Origin: Oscillospiraceae bacterium
GTDB lineage: Bacteria > Bacillota > Clostridia > Oscillospirales > Oscillospiraceae
Assembly: GCA_910574635.1 (NCBI GenBank)
Contig: CAJTCG010000002.1
Location: 248,001-312,000 of the forward strand
Direction: 5' to 3'
DNA length: 64,000 nt
Shown here: piece after piece, positions 9,356 to 17,916 of the stretch
Numbering within the stretch: the first letter of the stretch is position 1
Layout: every line of letters begins with the position of its first letter
Position numbers and translations under genes: made by a program
Notes under the pieces: generated by a model
The model's database searches: none
Told to the model about the DNA's origin: nothing
What the model saw: only the letters and a program-made list of their open reading frames with translations

Positions 9356-9364
9356 GCATACAAT
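9356..9364 (+). promoter_or_regulatory. GCATACAAT promoter box
   Basis: 47 bp upstream of the ribosome site of the leader peptide at 9411 and 89 bp before the coupling protein gene. Confidence 0.65.
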
Positions 9365-9410
9365 TGCCCAAACGATGCGTCTTGCATCCAAACCAACGAA
9401 AGGAGGCCGT

Positions 9411-9452
9411 ATGCCCGGGTTTTGTCCCCGGGCATCATTAACCCATGGTTAA
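9411..9452 (+). CDS. Putative 13-residue leader peptide
   Basis: AAAGGAGG stands 4 bases before an ATG that encodes MPGFCPRASLTHG and stops at TAA9450, overlapping the ATGG start of the coupling protein gene (9445). The bases 9413-9434 form a hairpin (GCCCGGG with CCCGGGC). The good ribosome site belongs to this mini-ORF rather than to the ATPase gene, which has none of its own, so translation of the ATPase probably depends on coupling to the leader. Confidence 0.55.
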   Translation: MPGFCPRASLTHG

Positions 9453-11667
9453 AGAAAAACTCGAATCCCTTGAATCTGGCATGGGCAGTTTCTCAAACAC
9501 GATTGCTGAAATCGCCCCTGCCAGAGCTGTTCTGATTCTCCGCATCCTGGCGGGAATCTCTCTTGGCGGGGTCATGCTCTCCGCTGTCTTCCGAATGAGC
9601 TTTGGCATCCCGGCCACGATTCTCTTCACCGTCTGCCTGGTTTGGTATCTCCTGACCAAAGATTTCCTGGAGGAGCAGCCCAAAGCAAGCCTCACGAAGT
9701 GGCTGAAAGCAAACTTCGTTCTCTATGGAGCGGCCATTGGTCTGATTCCCTATTGCGCCACTTCCTCATTCCTCAAGGCCGGTGCGGCCTTCATGATTGG
9801 CTTTGGCGGCCTAGTTGGTATGGTGGGTATCTTTGCCGTGCTGGTTACCTGCGACACCGGGAAGAAGGTCCTGGAGTGGCTGGACACCACGGTACACCTC
9901 TCTGCCTCCGCAGCGGCCTCTGGCGAGCCGAAGCCGGGCGACGTTGTTCTCTGCGACATCAAGGAGAAGCTGGAGAAGGGCGAGAAGGACTGCCGGGAAA
10001 TTCTGCCCTATAAGGACCGGTTCCTGCACATGCTGATTCTTGGCCCGACCGGCTGCGGTAAAACCAGTCAGGTAATCCTCCCCATGTGCCACCAGGATAT
10101 TCAGAACCTGAACGCAGGTCTCACTGTCCTGGAACCCAAGGGTGACCTTGCCCGGGAAGTGGCTATGATGGCCAAGGACCTGGGCCGGGATTACATCTAT
10201 TTCGACCCCTCGGTTGATAATTGCCCATTCTTCAACCCCCTGATTGGCGATGAGACGGACGTTATTGAGAACGCCGTCACCACATTCCTGGCCTTGAGCC
10301 CGGACTCTCCCCAGTACTTCAAGGACCTGAGCGAGCAGCTGGTCCGGAACACGTTGAAAGTGTTGAAGCGCCTGGACAAGGATAAGGGCATCGATGGCTA
10401 CTACTCCACCTTCATCTGGATGTCCCGCGTGCTGCAAAATAACGGTGGTCAGGGAAGAGAGCTGGTTCAGAAGTTCTCTAAAATCATGTCCGCTACGCCG
10501 GATGAGGCCAAGGAGAATGCGGATATTGCCAGTTGGTTCCTCAATGAGTACTTTGCCGAGAAATCCAAGGTCTATGAGAACTCCTCCGGTATCCGTGCTC
10601 AGGTGACCAAGGTCATCTCCAACCGCTATCTGCGGCACATCCTGAACCCTGATGTTGAAAAGGGTGAATACAACCAGATTGACTTCGATAAACACCTGGA
10701 AGAGGGCGGCGTCATCTGTATCTCTACGGCACAGGGTTTGCTGCGTGACCTGGGTAAGTTCCTGGGTTACTTCCTGATTCTGCAATTCAAGTCCGCTGTT
10801 TTCCGCCGGCCTGGCAATGAGGATACCCGCCGGGCGCATTGGCTCTACATCGACGAGTTCCAGGAGTATTCGACCCCTGGTTTCTCCCAGATGCTGACGC
10901 AGGGCCGTTCTTATCGTGTGGCTTGTCACCTGGCAACCCAGGCCCGGGCCCAGATGGCCATGGGCGGCGGCCGCGATGGCAAAAATTTCGTGGAACTGGT
11001 TTCCACCAACGCCCGCAACATCGTAATTTTCCCTGGCATTTCCAAAGACGACGCCAAGTTCTATTCCGAACAATTTGGCGAAGTGGAAAAGACCGAGGTT
11101 ATGAAGGGCATCACACGCAAAAAATTCAATATCATCACGGGCGGCTTGTCGCCTCTGGGCCATCCGTCTGAGCAGGTCCGTGAGCAAACAAAGCTGGCCG
11201 CAAAATACACCGCTACCGACTTGATTTACCGGCCATTCGGCGAAATCGCCTACTGCCTCATCAAAAACAACTCCATTCAGCCACCTCAACTCGGGCAGGT
11301 GAAATGGCTCGAAAAGGAATACGACTCCCGCCTCAAGAAGATGATTGAGGATGAAATCGTTGTTCATGAATTAGGCCGCGAAGAGACCGCCGCCGCTAAG
11401 ACGGCCCCCGCAGATGCCGGTATTGACTGGGGCGACGATGGCGATGCTGGAGATGCTCCCGCCGTTGACAAGAAGCAAGAGCTCGCTCTGCCCAAAGAAG
11501 AGGAGTTCTTCGGTGACCTGGAGCCCGCGCCCAAGCCCGAAGAGGCGCTCGCATCCGACCCCTTTGACCTCTCTGGCGAAGATTTGTCTGAGGATGAGCC
11601 AAAGCCACCGGAGCCCGAAATCGCGGATGGTGAAGTGGATATCTTCGAGGATGACGATTTGATTTAA
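9445..11667 (+). CDS. Type IV coupling protein (VirD4/TraG family ATPase)
   Basis: 740 residues. Two membrane segments in the first 130 residues, Walker A GPTGCGKT at about 199-206, Walker B WLYIDEFQEY at about 466, and the TraG/TraM-recognition C-terminal half with GRSYRVACHLATQA. A strongly acidic tail (about 655-740, rich in Asp/Glu/Pro) resembles tails that recruit relaxosome proteins. It would couple relaxase-bound DNA to the secretion channel at the membrane. It is the clearest marker of conjugation in the window. The next gene starts 15 bases downstream, suggesting an operon. Confidence 0.93.
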   Translation: MVKEKLESLESGMGSFSNTIAEIAPARAVLILRILAGISLGGVMLSAVFRMSFGIPATILFTVCLVWYLLTKDFLEEQPKASLTKWLKANFVLYGAAIGLIPYCATSSFLKAGAAFMIGFGGLVGMVGIFAVLVTCDTGKKVLEWLDTTVHLSASAAASGEPKPGDVVLCDIKEKLEKGEKDCREILPYKDRFLHMLILGPTGCGKTSQVILPMCHQDIQNLNAGLTVLEPKGDLAREVAMMAKDLGRDYIYFDPSVDNCPFFNPLIGDETDVIENAVTTFLALSPDSPQYFKDLSEQLVRNTLKVLKRLDKDKGIDGYYSTFIWMSRVLQNNGGQGRELVQKFSKIMSATPDEAKENADIASWFLNEYFAEKSKVYENSSGIRAQVTKVISNRYLRHILNPDVEKGEYNQIDFDKHLEEGGVICISTAQGLLRDLGKFLGYFLILQFKSAVFRRPGNEDTRRAHWLYIDEFQEYSTPGFSQMLTQGRSYRVACHLATQARAQMAMGGGRDGKNFVELVSTNARNIVIFPGISKDDAKFYSEQFGEVEKTEVMKGITRKKFNIITGGLSPLGHPSEQVREQTKLAAKYTATDLIYRPFGEIAYCLIKNNSIQPPQLGQVKWLEKEYDSRLKKMIEDEIVVHELGREETAAAKTAPADAGIDWGDDGDAGDAPAVDKKQELALPKEEEFFGDLEPAPKPEEALASDPFDLSGEDLSEDEPKPPEPEIADGEVDIFEDDDLI

Positions 11668-11681
11668 GGAGGCTGACGTAA

Positions 11682-12737
11682 TTGAAAAACGCTGAAAAAG
11701 ATACTTCAAAGAAGCTGGTATTTATGGGAGTGGGTCTATTTGCGGCGATTGCCGTGGCTGGGGCCCTCTGCCTCGTTCTCATGCTCTCCGGGAACAGCAA
11801 GCCCTCGGAGAATGTGGGTCTCAAAAACCCGGAGTTAATGGGTGCCCCCGATGCTATCACGTCGAAAGACCTGGAGGAGGAGTACCAGAGCCGGGAACAA
11901 ATCACCCTGGAGATGCAGGAAACCATTGATGAGACCGTGCTGCGACTTGCGTCCTATGGCAACTTCTCCGAGTTGGACTCCTTCCTCGCCAAGAAGCAAG
12001 CCACTTTCAAAAACGCTGAAGGTGACGAAAACCAGGCTGTTGAGGACTGGCGGGGGAAGTTTGAGCTTCTTCGGGCAGACATCGCCACCACGGTGAATAT
12101 GTCCGAGGCCAACGCACCCATCTCCTGGGTTTCCTACACGACCCCGGCAATCCTGGCTGCGGCTATTGCCTACAGCCCCATCTCCTTGAAGGCGGATGCC
12201 TTCATAGACTGGTCGTCGGTCATGTTCCCGGCGGTTTCGCCCGCCGATGCTTCCGGCGTCAACCTGCAAGCGGCGGAAATTGAGAACCCCTCCGAAATGC
12301 TGGCGGATATCAACAAGAACAGCGAGGAGCAGTTTTATGGCCTCTCCGCCTATGATATGACCTTGTTCGGTTATCGTTGCCGCCTGTATGCTGTTGCCGA
12401 CATCTATGGCTACTACCGGCCATACAGCCTGGTTGGGATTGACGGACACCTGATTGACCCGCCCACGAGGCAGACAGTGCAGGAAATCAAGCGGGCTCTA
12501 ACACCGCATATGACCCTTGACGATGTAATCTCTGTTACTCCATTCAACCAGGAGGAGCATGATGCCCTTGTGGCACAACACCCTGAATGGTTCGACGAGA
12601 ACGGGGCGTACATCCAGGGAGATGCGGTGGGGGAACACACCCGCACGGAGGCAACTCCCGTGGAAAGGGAAGAGCCTTCTGCTGAGGTGGAGGGAGCCCC
12701 TATGGATACTCTGGCGGATACTGCCCCAGTCGAATAA
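11682..12737 (+). CDS. Membrane-anchored extracytoplasmic protein, likely transfer-associated
   Basis: 351 residues with one N-terminal membrane segment (about 13-33), then an extracellular helical region and a Tyr-rich core (YGYYRPYSLVG), ending in an acidic low-complexity tail. TTG11682 is the start, set 8 bases after AAGGAGG. It is co-transcribed with the coupling protein and followed by a terminator, so I infer a transfer role. No family recognised. Confidence 0.8.
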   Translation: MKNAEKDTSKKLVFMGVGLFAAIAVAGALCLVLMLSGNSKPSENVGLKNPELMGAPDAITSKDLEEEYQSREQITLEMQETIDETVLRLASYGNFSELDSFLAKKQATFKNAEGDENQAVEDWRGKFELLRADIATTVNMSEANAPISWVSYTTPAILAAAIAYSPISLKADAFIDWSSVMFPAVSPADASGVNLQAAEIENPSEMLADINKNSEEQFYGLSAYDMTLFGYRCRLYAVADIYGYYRPYSLVGIDGHLIDPPTRQTVQEIKRALTPHMTLDDVISVTPFNQEEHDALVAQHPEWFDENGAYIQGDAVGEHTRTEATPVEREEPSAEVEGAPMDTLADTAPVE

Positions 12738-12747
12738 TCCAAACGAG

Positions 12748-12775
12748 AGAGCCGTCCGGAATGGGCGGCTCTTCT
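12748..12775 (+). terminator. Terminator of coupling-protein operon
   Basis: AGAGCCGTCC/GGGCGGCTCT stem with TTC tail. Confidence 0.7.
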
Positions 12776-12802
12776 GATATCGTTCTTGGTGGCTCTCTAG
12801 CA

Positions 12803-12860
12803 GTATCGGGCTTCACGAGGCCTCCACCTGGCCACAACCAACATTCTTCTTTTGCCAACC
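12803..12860 (+). repeat. 57-bp interspersed repeat, copy 2
   Basis: Lies between two convergent genes; reads GTATCGGGCTTCACG ... TTCTTCTTTTGCCAACC. Confidence 0.9.
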
Positions 12861-12864
12861 CGGC

Positions 12865-13863
12865 TCATGCCTCCGCAGCTTCCTCAGCCTCGTTTTCCCT
12901 GTATTTCTTCATCAGCATATCCCTGACGGATGCAAAAGAGAAATACGCAAACAGCAATGGCTTCGTGTCCTGCCCGGTCTCTTTTGCCATCTGGAATCCT
13001 GTAAGAAGCAGCTGTCCCATATCCTCGTTGTAAACCAGCTTTGCGGTGGCAAAGGTCTCATTGAGGCCGTTGATAGTCTCATAATCTAAGGGGAAGGGGA
13101 GCGGGGCTACGATTTCCACCCCTCTGGCCGCATGGTTAAAGTAGAGGTATGTGGAGCCATCCGCACAAAGAACCGGCAGGAAGGTCGAGAGGTCCCGAAG
13201 TGGCTGAACGGAGACAACGTAATACTCCAAGGATGCCTCAAGCTCCTCTAAAACCGGCTGCTGCAAAGGTGCATTAGAAGGAACAAGGCGGAGAGACGGA
13301 AAGAGGTTTGCGGTAGGCGGACAGTGGACGGCCTCGTTCCTGCCTCTGACGAGGGCCTCTTCAAAGGAGATACCCTCTCGCTCCATGCGGCTATACACGG
13401 TTACCCGCGGGAGATGGTATGCAAGGATAGCTTCTTCCCGGCTCGCATACTCTACGCCGTTTACAGTACACGGCATGGCACGGTAACCTACTCTTTTGGG
13501 GCTTCCAGTTCGCTCCATTACAATTCTAATAGCTTCGCTGGCGGAGACCTTCCTCCGTTTCCGTGTCTCATATACTTGGCTCGGATTGATTCCCAACGCT
13601 ACGGCCGCATCATAAATCGATTTGTACGGGACACCCTCATATTCCACGGTTATCCGGTTTCCCACGACGGCATCCTCGCCCAAAAGAGCTTGTTTACTCG
13701 CGGAAGAGAATTGGCACTCTCGCACAATCTCTTCGGGAGACTTGCCCAATTTGCGGTAATATTGCACCTTTGAGTAATTCAAGCCGTAATAGTTTACAAA
13801 CTCCCTGATAGATGCGAAGGTTTTCCCGTCATATTCGACTGGTTTCGCTTGAATAGCTGACAT
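12865..13863 (-). CDS. Protein with three NUMOD1-like DNA-binding repeats
   Basis: 332 residues. The N-terminal 190 hold three copies of a module of about 50 residues that opens with a short beta hairpin (YDGKTFASIREF, YEGVPYKSIYDA, VNGVEYASREEA) and continues into a helix-turn-helix (LNYSKVQYYRKLGKS, INPSQVYETRKRRKV, LPRVTVYSRMEREGI). This is the pattern of NUMOD1-type domains found with homing nucleases, but no nuclease motif follows. The C-terminal half is acidic and unrecognised. A sequence-specific regulator of this element is a reasonable guess. Start: ATG13863 after GGGAGG. Confidence 0.75.
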   Translation of the reverse strand: MSAIQAKPVEYDGKTFASIREFVNYYGLNYSKVQYYRKLGKSPEEIVRECQFSSASKQALLGEDAVVGNRITVEYEGVPYKSIYDAAVALGINPSQVYETRKRRKVSASEAIRIVMERTGSPKRVGYRAMPCTVNGVEYASREEAILAYHLPRVTVYSRMEREGISFEEALVRGRNEAVHCPPTANLFPSLRLVPSNAPLQQPVLEELEASLEYYVVSVQPLRDLSTFLPVLCADGSTYLYFNHAARGVEIVAPLPFPLDYETINGLNETFATAKLVYNEDMGQLLLTGFQMAKETGQDTKPLLFAYFSFASVRDMLMKKYRENEAEEAAEA

Positions 13864-13972
13864 TTGATAACCTCCCCTTGGACTTCGAGATACCAGAGTA
13901 TACCACAATTTCCCTGGGGATATTCGTCGCCTTTTGCGGATGATGGGTTGACAAATCGGCCCCAATAAGAAC

Positions 13973-13981
13973 GCATAACAT
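13973..13981 (+). promoter_or_regulatory. GCATAACAT promoter box
   Basis: TTGACA 19 bp upstream at 13948-13953. It would drive the doubtful small ORF at 14020 and possibly the gene at 14425. Confidence 0.5.
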
Positions 13982-14019
13982 AGAAACAGTGCTCATGATG
14001 CTGCAAATTCTGCAGGGAG

Positions 14020-14178
14020 GTGTTTCCGCTGTCAAAAGAGCTAACAGGCCTCGATATGGCAAAGCAGACAAACCACTATCTCCGAAGTATATTCGCCCGT
14101 AGTTATCCTGCGGACGGGTGCTCCTCCTTTGCGGGCCCTCCAAACTCCGCGAGGAGGATGCCAAAATCCCCGGATTGA
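14020..14178 (+). CDS. Possible small protein (52 aa), doubtful
   Basis: A 52-codon frame downstream of a promoter box, with GGGAGG adjoining a GTG and a further in-frame CTG 9 bases on. It contains LTGLDMAKQTNHYLRSIF and a Pro/Ser-rich end. Spacing from ribosome site to start is poor, and I do not recognise the protein. The rest of 13864-14354 shows no gene. Confidence 0.3.
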   Translation: MFPLSKELTGLDMAKQTNHYLRSIFARSYPADGCSSFAGPPNSARRMPKSPD

Positions 14179-14354
14179 GATATGTGCGGCTGCCGCATTA
14201 AAAGTGGCGGGTTGGTATACTGCTGACTAGAATTCTTTGCACCTTATATCTGATGGACAAATCCACATACGGCCACAAACCACAACACAACTAAAACTAG
14301 GGGCATTGCGTCGCGCGTAATAAATTTCCCCGACAAATCGACTCTGACAAACCT

Positions 14355-14363
14355 GCATAGAAT
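14355..14363 (+). promoter_or_regulatory. GCATAGAAT promoter box
   Basis: 70 bp upstream of the S1-domain gene; preceded by CTGACAAACCT. Confidence 0.65.
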
Positions 14364-14424
14364 AAGACAATGGGCCATTTTGGGAGCCCAAGGTTACTAT
14401 TTTCGAAAGAAAGGATTTGATACA

Positions 14425-15240
14425 ATGAGTTCTGTGTTTGATAAGGACCTGAAAAGCCTGGATGCCCTGATGCAGAATGAAGTTATCTGCTGGGGCGAAG
14501 TTACCCGCCTGGCCCGCGATGAGGATGGCCAGGGCTATATGGTAACGACCCTTCCCGCCATGAGCCAGCATGGCATTTCTGGTGGTGAGCGCTGCGTCAT
14601 CTACACCAACGAGGCGGATGCGGACAATGTGAGTCCGCACCTGATGAACCTGATGGGCCGCAGAGTGCCCTTTGTGGTGACTGCTGCCGAGCCGGAGAAC
14701 GACCGTCTGATTGCCAGTCGGAAGAAGGCGCAGATTCAGCTGAAAGCCGCCATGCTGCAGGACCTGGCTAACAGCCGGATTTACGAGGGCACCGTGACCG
14801 GTTTCTCCCGGTTTGGCGCTTACATCGAGGTGAACGGCGTGACCGGCCATCTGCGCAACAGCGATTTTACCTCGGACCACAGCGATGTCCGGGAATACCT
14901 CTCCGTCGGCGACTCCATTGAGGTGAAGTGTAAGGAGCTCTCCCAGGAGGGATACATCTACTGGGAGGTTGTGTCCAAGGTTCACCGGACGAAGCCTATC
15001 TCCCATGACTTCGAGCCTGATACGGTCGTTCTTGGCCGGGTTGTGCGCATCAACCAGTTTCCCCGCGGCGTTGGCGTGTTCGTCAACCTGCAGACCGGCA
15101 TCGACGCCCTGTGCTCCCTGCCCCGGGAGCTGGAGGTGGAAGAGGGTGCCCGCGTCTCCGTCAAGATTGAGACCGTGACCCCCGGTACCCGGCCCACTGA
15201 TACGCCTCGCATCCGCGGACGGATTGTGCGGGTGTGCTAA
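14425..15240 (+). CDS. S1-domain RNA-binding protein
   Basis: 271 residues. After an N-terminal region of about 110 residues come two S1-type OB-folds: one at about 115-185 (IYEGTVTGFSRFGAYIEVNG) and one at about 200-271 (VVLGRVVRINQFPRGVGVFV). S1 domains bind single-stranded RNA, so a role in translation or RNA turnover of element transcripts is likely. ATG14425 has GAAAGAAAGG upstream; an earlier in-frame start at 14380 overlaps the promoter and is not favoured. Confidence 0.85.
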   Translation: MSSVFDKDLKSLDALMQNEVICWGEVTRLARDEDGQGYMVTTLPAMSQHGISGGERCVIYTNEADADNVSPHLMNLMGRRVPFVVTAAEPENDRLIASRKKAQIQLKAAMLQDLANSRIYEGTVTGFSRFGAYIEVNGVTGHLRNSDFTSDHSDVREYLSVGDSIEVKCKELSQEGYIYWEVVSKVHRTKPISHDFEPDTVVLGRVVRINQFPRGVGVFVNLQTGIDALCSLPRELEVEEGARVSVKIETVTPGTRPTDTPRIRGRIVRVC

Positions 15241-15241
15241 G

Positions 15242-15298
15242 GGTTGACAAAAGAGGATTGTGCCCTCGCGGCCATCCGGCCCTCTTGAGGCCCGATAC
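15242..15298 (-). repeat. 57-bp interspersed repeat, copy 3
   Basis: Starts one base after the stop codon of the S1 gene, between convergent genes. Confidence 0.9.
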
Positions 15299-15306
15299 AG
15301 AAAGAG

Positions 15307-15338
15307 AAGAGGACCCCCCGAAAGGTGGGCCCTCTTTT
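15307..15338 (+). terminator. Terminator after S1-domain gene
   Basis: AGAGG...CCTCT hairpin with CTTTT tail, placed beyond the repeat copy. Confidence 0.6.
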
Positions 15339-15349
15339 GCGTGCTGGCA

Positions 15350-15928
15350 TCAGTCTTCCTCGCCAAAGACCTCGATGATTTCCTTCTTGCGTTCCCGGAA
15401 CGCCTCGTCAACACTCCAGTCCTCATCGCAGCCGTAGCCAATGTCCTTTTCCGCGCTGCTGGCAATAACTTCAACCAGCTTCTGCGCCTTCTCACAACTC
15501 ATATCCGCATCGGGGTATGTCTCCTGAAGCCGGTAAAGAACCGATGTCCGCAGGTTCTCATACGCGTAGTCGGTAGCGACGCATGCCTGGGCCGGCATGC
15601 TGAGCATGGTCTGCTCCACCTCGATAACACACAGGGCGATAACAACATCGCCATCTTCCAGGACCTTCACTCCGTTCGCGCTGCAGAGCAGGGAGGCGTC
15701 ATTGTTTTCTCCTGGCAGCGTGACGCAGATGGTCGTGTCATTCTCAACGGCCTTCTTCATAGCTTCCCGAGCCTCCTCCAAGTCGCATTTCCCGTTGGCG
15801 GCCTCCAGCCATTTAGACAGGGCCCGCGACTGCATGTTGTCCCGTGCAGCCTGCACATCATCGGTGCAGAGCGGAATCTCGGACTTCATCTCGGACATGT
15901 TCTGTAAAACAACAGCGTACATTTTCAC
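15350..15928 (-). CDS. Hypothetical cytosolic protein (192 aa)
   Basis: Acidic soluble protein with mainly helical character; no recognised domain. GTG15928 is chosen as start because AGGAGG lies 8 bases before it (ATG15922 is 14 bases away). It has its own promoter box, GCATAGGAT at 15972-15980 on the minus strand. The same GTGAAAATG start context is seen in the sortase gene. Confidence 0.75.
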   Translation of the reverse strand: MKMYAVVLQNMSEMKSEIPLCTDDVQAARDNMQSRALSKWLEAANGKCDLEEAREAMKKAVENDTTICVTLPGENNDASLLCSANGVKVLEDGDVVIALCVIEVEQTMLSMPAQACVATDYAYENLRTSVLYRLQETYPDADMSCEKAQKLVEVIASSAEKDIGYGCDEDWSVDEAFRERKKEIIEVFGEED

Positions 15929-15971
15929 AATAAATTCCTCCTGACATAATTCACCGGTTTGGTGTTGACAA

Positions 15972-15980
15972 ATCCTATGC
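15972..15980 (-). promoter_or_regulatory. GCATAGGAT promoter box
   Basis: 52 bp upstream of GTG15928. Confidence 0.65.
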
Positions 15981-16027
15981 ACGCCAGCAAATTGCGATTC
16001 CGCCCAAAAATGAGATTAAGGGAATCT

Positions 16028-16036
16028 GCATATCAT
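16028..16036 (+). promoter_or_regulatory. GCATATCAT promoter box
   Basis: 53 bp upstream of the gene at 16081; back to back with the minus-strand box at 15972. Confidence 0.65.
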
Positions 16037-16080
16037 TCGGCAAAACTACGCCTGGGTAAATCACATAAGGAGGATTTTTT

Positions 16081-16572
16081 ATGAGCAATCGGGAAAAGAT
16101 GCTGATTCGCGAAACCCTGGAGCTCCTGCGGGAAACGCTTAGAAAGGTGCCGGATTTTCAGGGAAAGGACTGGCGGAGCGTTGACGACTGGCTGTTCTCC
16201 GAGCTCCCTTTTACCAAGGGTGAATTGCGGGATATCTACGCCGGCAGCGGCATCCTGTACGACAGCAGCTCCGCCGTCCCGGATGATGAGTTCTGGCTGA
16301 CGCCATATCTGGATTGTCAGCTGCGCTGCGCCAGGAACTCGGGGCCGGACAATATCTATGGACCTGGGGCGGAAGTGTACGCCATGGTCGACGGCATGCC
16401 CACTCTGTTCTCCAGTAAGGATATTCCCCGCATCAGCAAGTACATCGGCCAGACTCCGCGCCTGGAGCGGAACCGGTGGAACGGGGGCATTTCCCTGTGG
16501 TTCGGCTGCGAGAAGGTTTGGAGCAGCCAGGAGGAGAGGTTGGACGATTTTGTACGGCCTACCGCTTCATGA
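16081..16572 (+). CDS. Hypothetical protein (163 aa)
   Basis: Soluble, begins with an amphipathic helix (MSNREKMLIRETLELL) and continues into a Trp-rich region (DWRSVDDWLF). AAGGAGG at 7 bases before ATG. No family recognised. It starts a short rightward cluster that also contains the broken methyltransferase and two small overlapping genes. Confidence 0.75.
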   Translation: MSNREKMLIRETLELLRETLRKVPDFQGKDWRSVDDWLFSELPFTKGELRDIYAGSGILYDSSSAVPDDEFWLTPYLDCQLRCARNSGPDNIYGPGAEVYAMVDGMPTLFSSKDIPRISKYIGQTPRLERNRWNGGISLWFGCEKVWSSQEERLDDFVRPTAS

Positions 16573-16681
16573 AATATCAGATTTGTTTCAGTATAACCCA
16601 TAAAGAGACCTAGAAGCAGGGTGAGGAAAGCCTCCATAGCTCCGTTAATCCGGAAATGGAGGAAAACGCAACACAAAAAAC

Positions 16682-17013
16682 ATGTACAGATTGTACCAAG
16701 GAGACTGTCTGGCGTTGGTCAGTAACCCCCACGCCTAAATGCGGGGGCTTGCAAAAGCCCTGACTGACTACCCTAAGTGCTATGCGCACCACGTTACCCA
16801 AGAATATTTGAGTATCTCATAAGAACCTACACAACTGAGGGCGACTGGGTTCTCGACAATTGCATGGGTTCTGGTAGTATGGGAGTTGCCTCACTTTTAT
16901 CCAATCGCAATTTCATTGGTATGGAGCTGATGCACAATTACTTTGAAATCTCTAAGGAGCGGTTGGAGAATACGGTCAATAGCATCACCAAGAAAGGAGA
17001 GACAGAAAAATGA
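16682..17013 (+). pseudogene. N6-adenine DNA methyltransferase remnant, interrupted
   Basis: The first codons (LYQGDCLALVSN) match the start of DpnA/D12-like methyltransferases and stop at TAA16736. The C-terminal part resumes near 16794 with FEYLIRTYTTEGDWVLDNCMGSGSMGV, the SAM-binding motif, and FIGMEL, ending at 17013. The middle with the DPPY catalytic motif is gone. In its place is about 60 bp containing a CCCCCACGC/GCGGGGG hairpin resembling an end of an IS200/IS605-type element, so insertion followed by deletion probably destroyed the gene. The stop overlaps the next start. Confidence 0.8.
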
Positions 17014-17246
17014 ACCATATGGATAAAGTATGGAAACTTCTTGGGCTGGGCGAGTTTGAGAAGTTTAACATTTTCGAAAAATGCCCTAGCGCACTGCGAA
17101 CCAGCATTGATGGGAAAATCAGGAACCCGTACTATTTCACCGATGAAGGGCTCACATGCCGGGACGGCGTGCTGGACAACCGCAAACTGGCGGGCCTGAT
17201 TACCGGTGAATACGGCATTGATAGGGGTGAGAAGCAATGGGATTGA
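17010..17246 (+). CDS. Small hypothetical protein (78 aa)
   Basis: Starts in an ATGA overlap with the methyltransferase remnant and has AAAGGAGAG upstream. Mixed charged/aromatic sequence (NPYYFTDEGLTCRDGVLDN) with no recognised domain. It overlaps the next gene by 10 bases, so the two are probably translated together. Confidence 0.65.
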   Translation: MNHMDKVWKLLGLGEFEKFNIFEKCPSALRTSIDGKIRNPYYFTDEGLTCRDGVLDNRKLAGLITGEYGIDRGEKQWD

Positions 17247-17671
17247 CGCTGCGCTGTGAGAAAACTGGCCGGAGCGCGGATTTTACCATGAGCGGCTTCA
17301 TGCGCCTGCGCATGGTCGTTGCCGATTTGTGCGGGGAGGAGGTTTCCGCGCATTACCGGCTCCTGCTGGACAGCCTGTATGCTCGCTTCGATTCTCCGGA
17401 AGAGAAGGCCGCCTTCTGGGAGGCCTATAACGCCAAAACGGAGAAAATGATTTTATGCAGGCGGCTGGATTCCAGAATTGCAGACTTCCTGTATCTGCCA
17501 GATGTAGGCGGACACATTTCGCACCGCACCTGCAAAAAGCTGCTGCAAGTTATCGGCAGCTATGACAATAGCGGCGACTATGGATACTCGTGGTCCAACA
17601 CCCGGTTTCGGGATTTCAAGAGAATCTTGAGCGCCTGCGTTCATACGAAGAGTGCGATGGAATGGTACTAA
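17237..17671 (+). CDS. Hypothetical protein (144 aa)
   Basis: Soluble basic protein with no recognised domain; contains many Arg/Tyr residues (GYSWSNTRFRDFKRIL). Translationally coupled to the preceding 78-residue gene. A terminator follows at 17705. Confidence 0.7.
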   Translation: MGLTLRCEKTGRSADFTMSGFMRLRMVVADLCGEEVSAHYRLLLDSLYARFDSPEEKAAFWEAYNAKTEKMILCRRLDSRIADFLYLPDVGGHISHRTCKKLLQVIGSYDNSGDYGYSWSNTRFRDFKRILSACVHTKSAMEWY

Positions 17672-17704
17672 CGAACTGTCCAAAAATCTCGGACAGTTGC
17701 AGAA

Positions 17705-17736
17705 AGAGGACTGCCAGCAGGCGGCCCTCTTTTCTT
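17705..17736 (+). terminator. Terminator
   Basis: AGAGGACTGCC/GGCGGCCCTCT hairpin then TTTTC; a repeat copy follows 13 bp later. Confidence 0.7.
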
Positions 17737-17748
17737 TTGCCCTCGGCG

Positions 17749-17806
17749 GTATCGGGCGGTTAACAGCCGCTTTACCCAGCAACCCGCCAGTTCTCTTCTG
17801 TCAACC
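17749..17806 (+). repeat. 57-bp interspersed repeat, copy 4
   Basis: Between a terminator and a promoter box, in the orientation of the downstream gene. Confidence 0.85.
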
Positions 17807-17864
17807 TCCCCATCCCCCCAGAAAAGTATATCTGTTCGGAGGACTAATAAAACAACGTAAATCT

Positions 17865-17873
17865 GCATAGTAT
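17865..17873 (+). promoter_or_regulatory. GCATAGTAT promoter box
   Basis: 52 bp upstream of the gene at 17917. Confidence 0.65.
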
Positions 17874-17916
17874 AACCCAAACCAATTTGGTTAATTTTGT
17901 TTAAGGAGGCGTTTGT

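Noticed and set aside
8258-9535. Open frames in the 8.1-9.4 kb gap
   Set aside because: None has a ribosome site and their translations are low-complexity or Arg/Pro-rich, as in random GC-rich sequence.
9811-11367. 518-codon minus-strand frame opposite the coupling protein
   Set aside because: Shadow of a strongly conserved ATPase.
14227-15495. 422-codon minus-strand frame opposite the S1-domain gene
   Set aside because: It mirrors a clear S1-domain protein on the plus strand and has no ribosome site.
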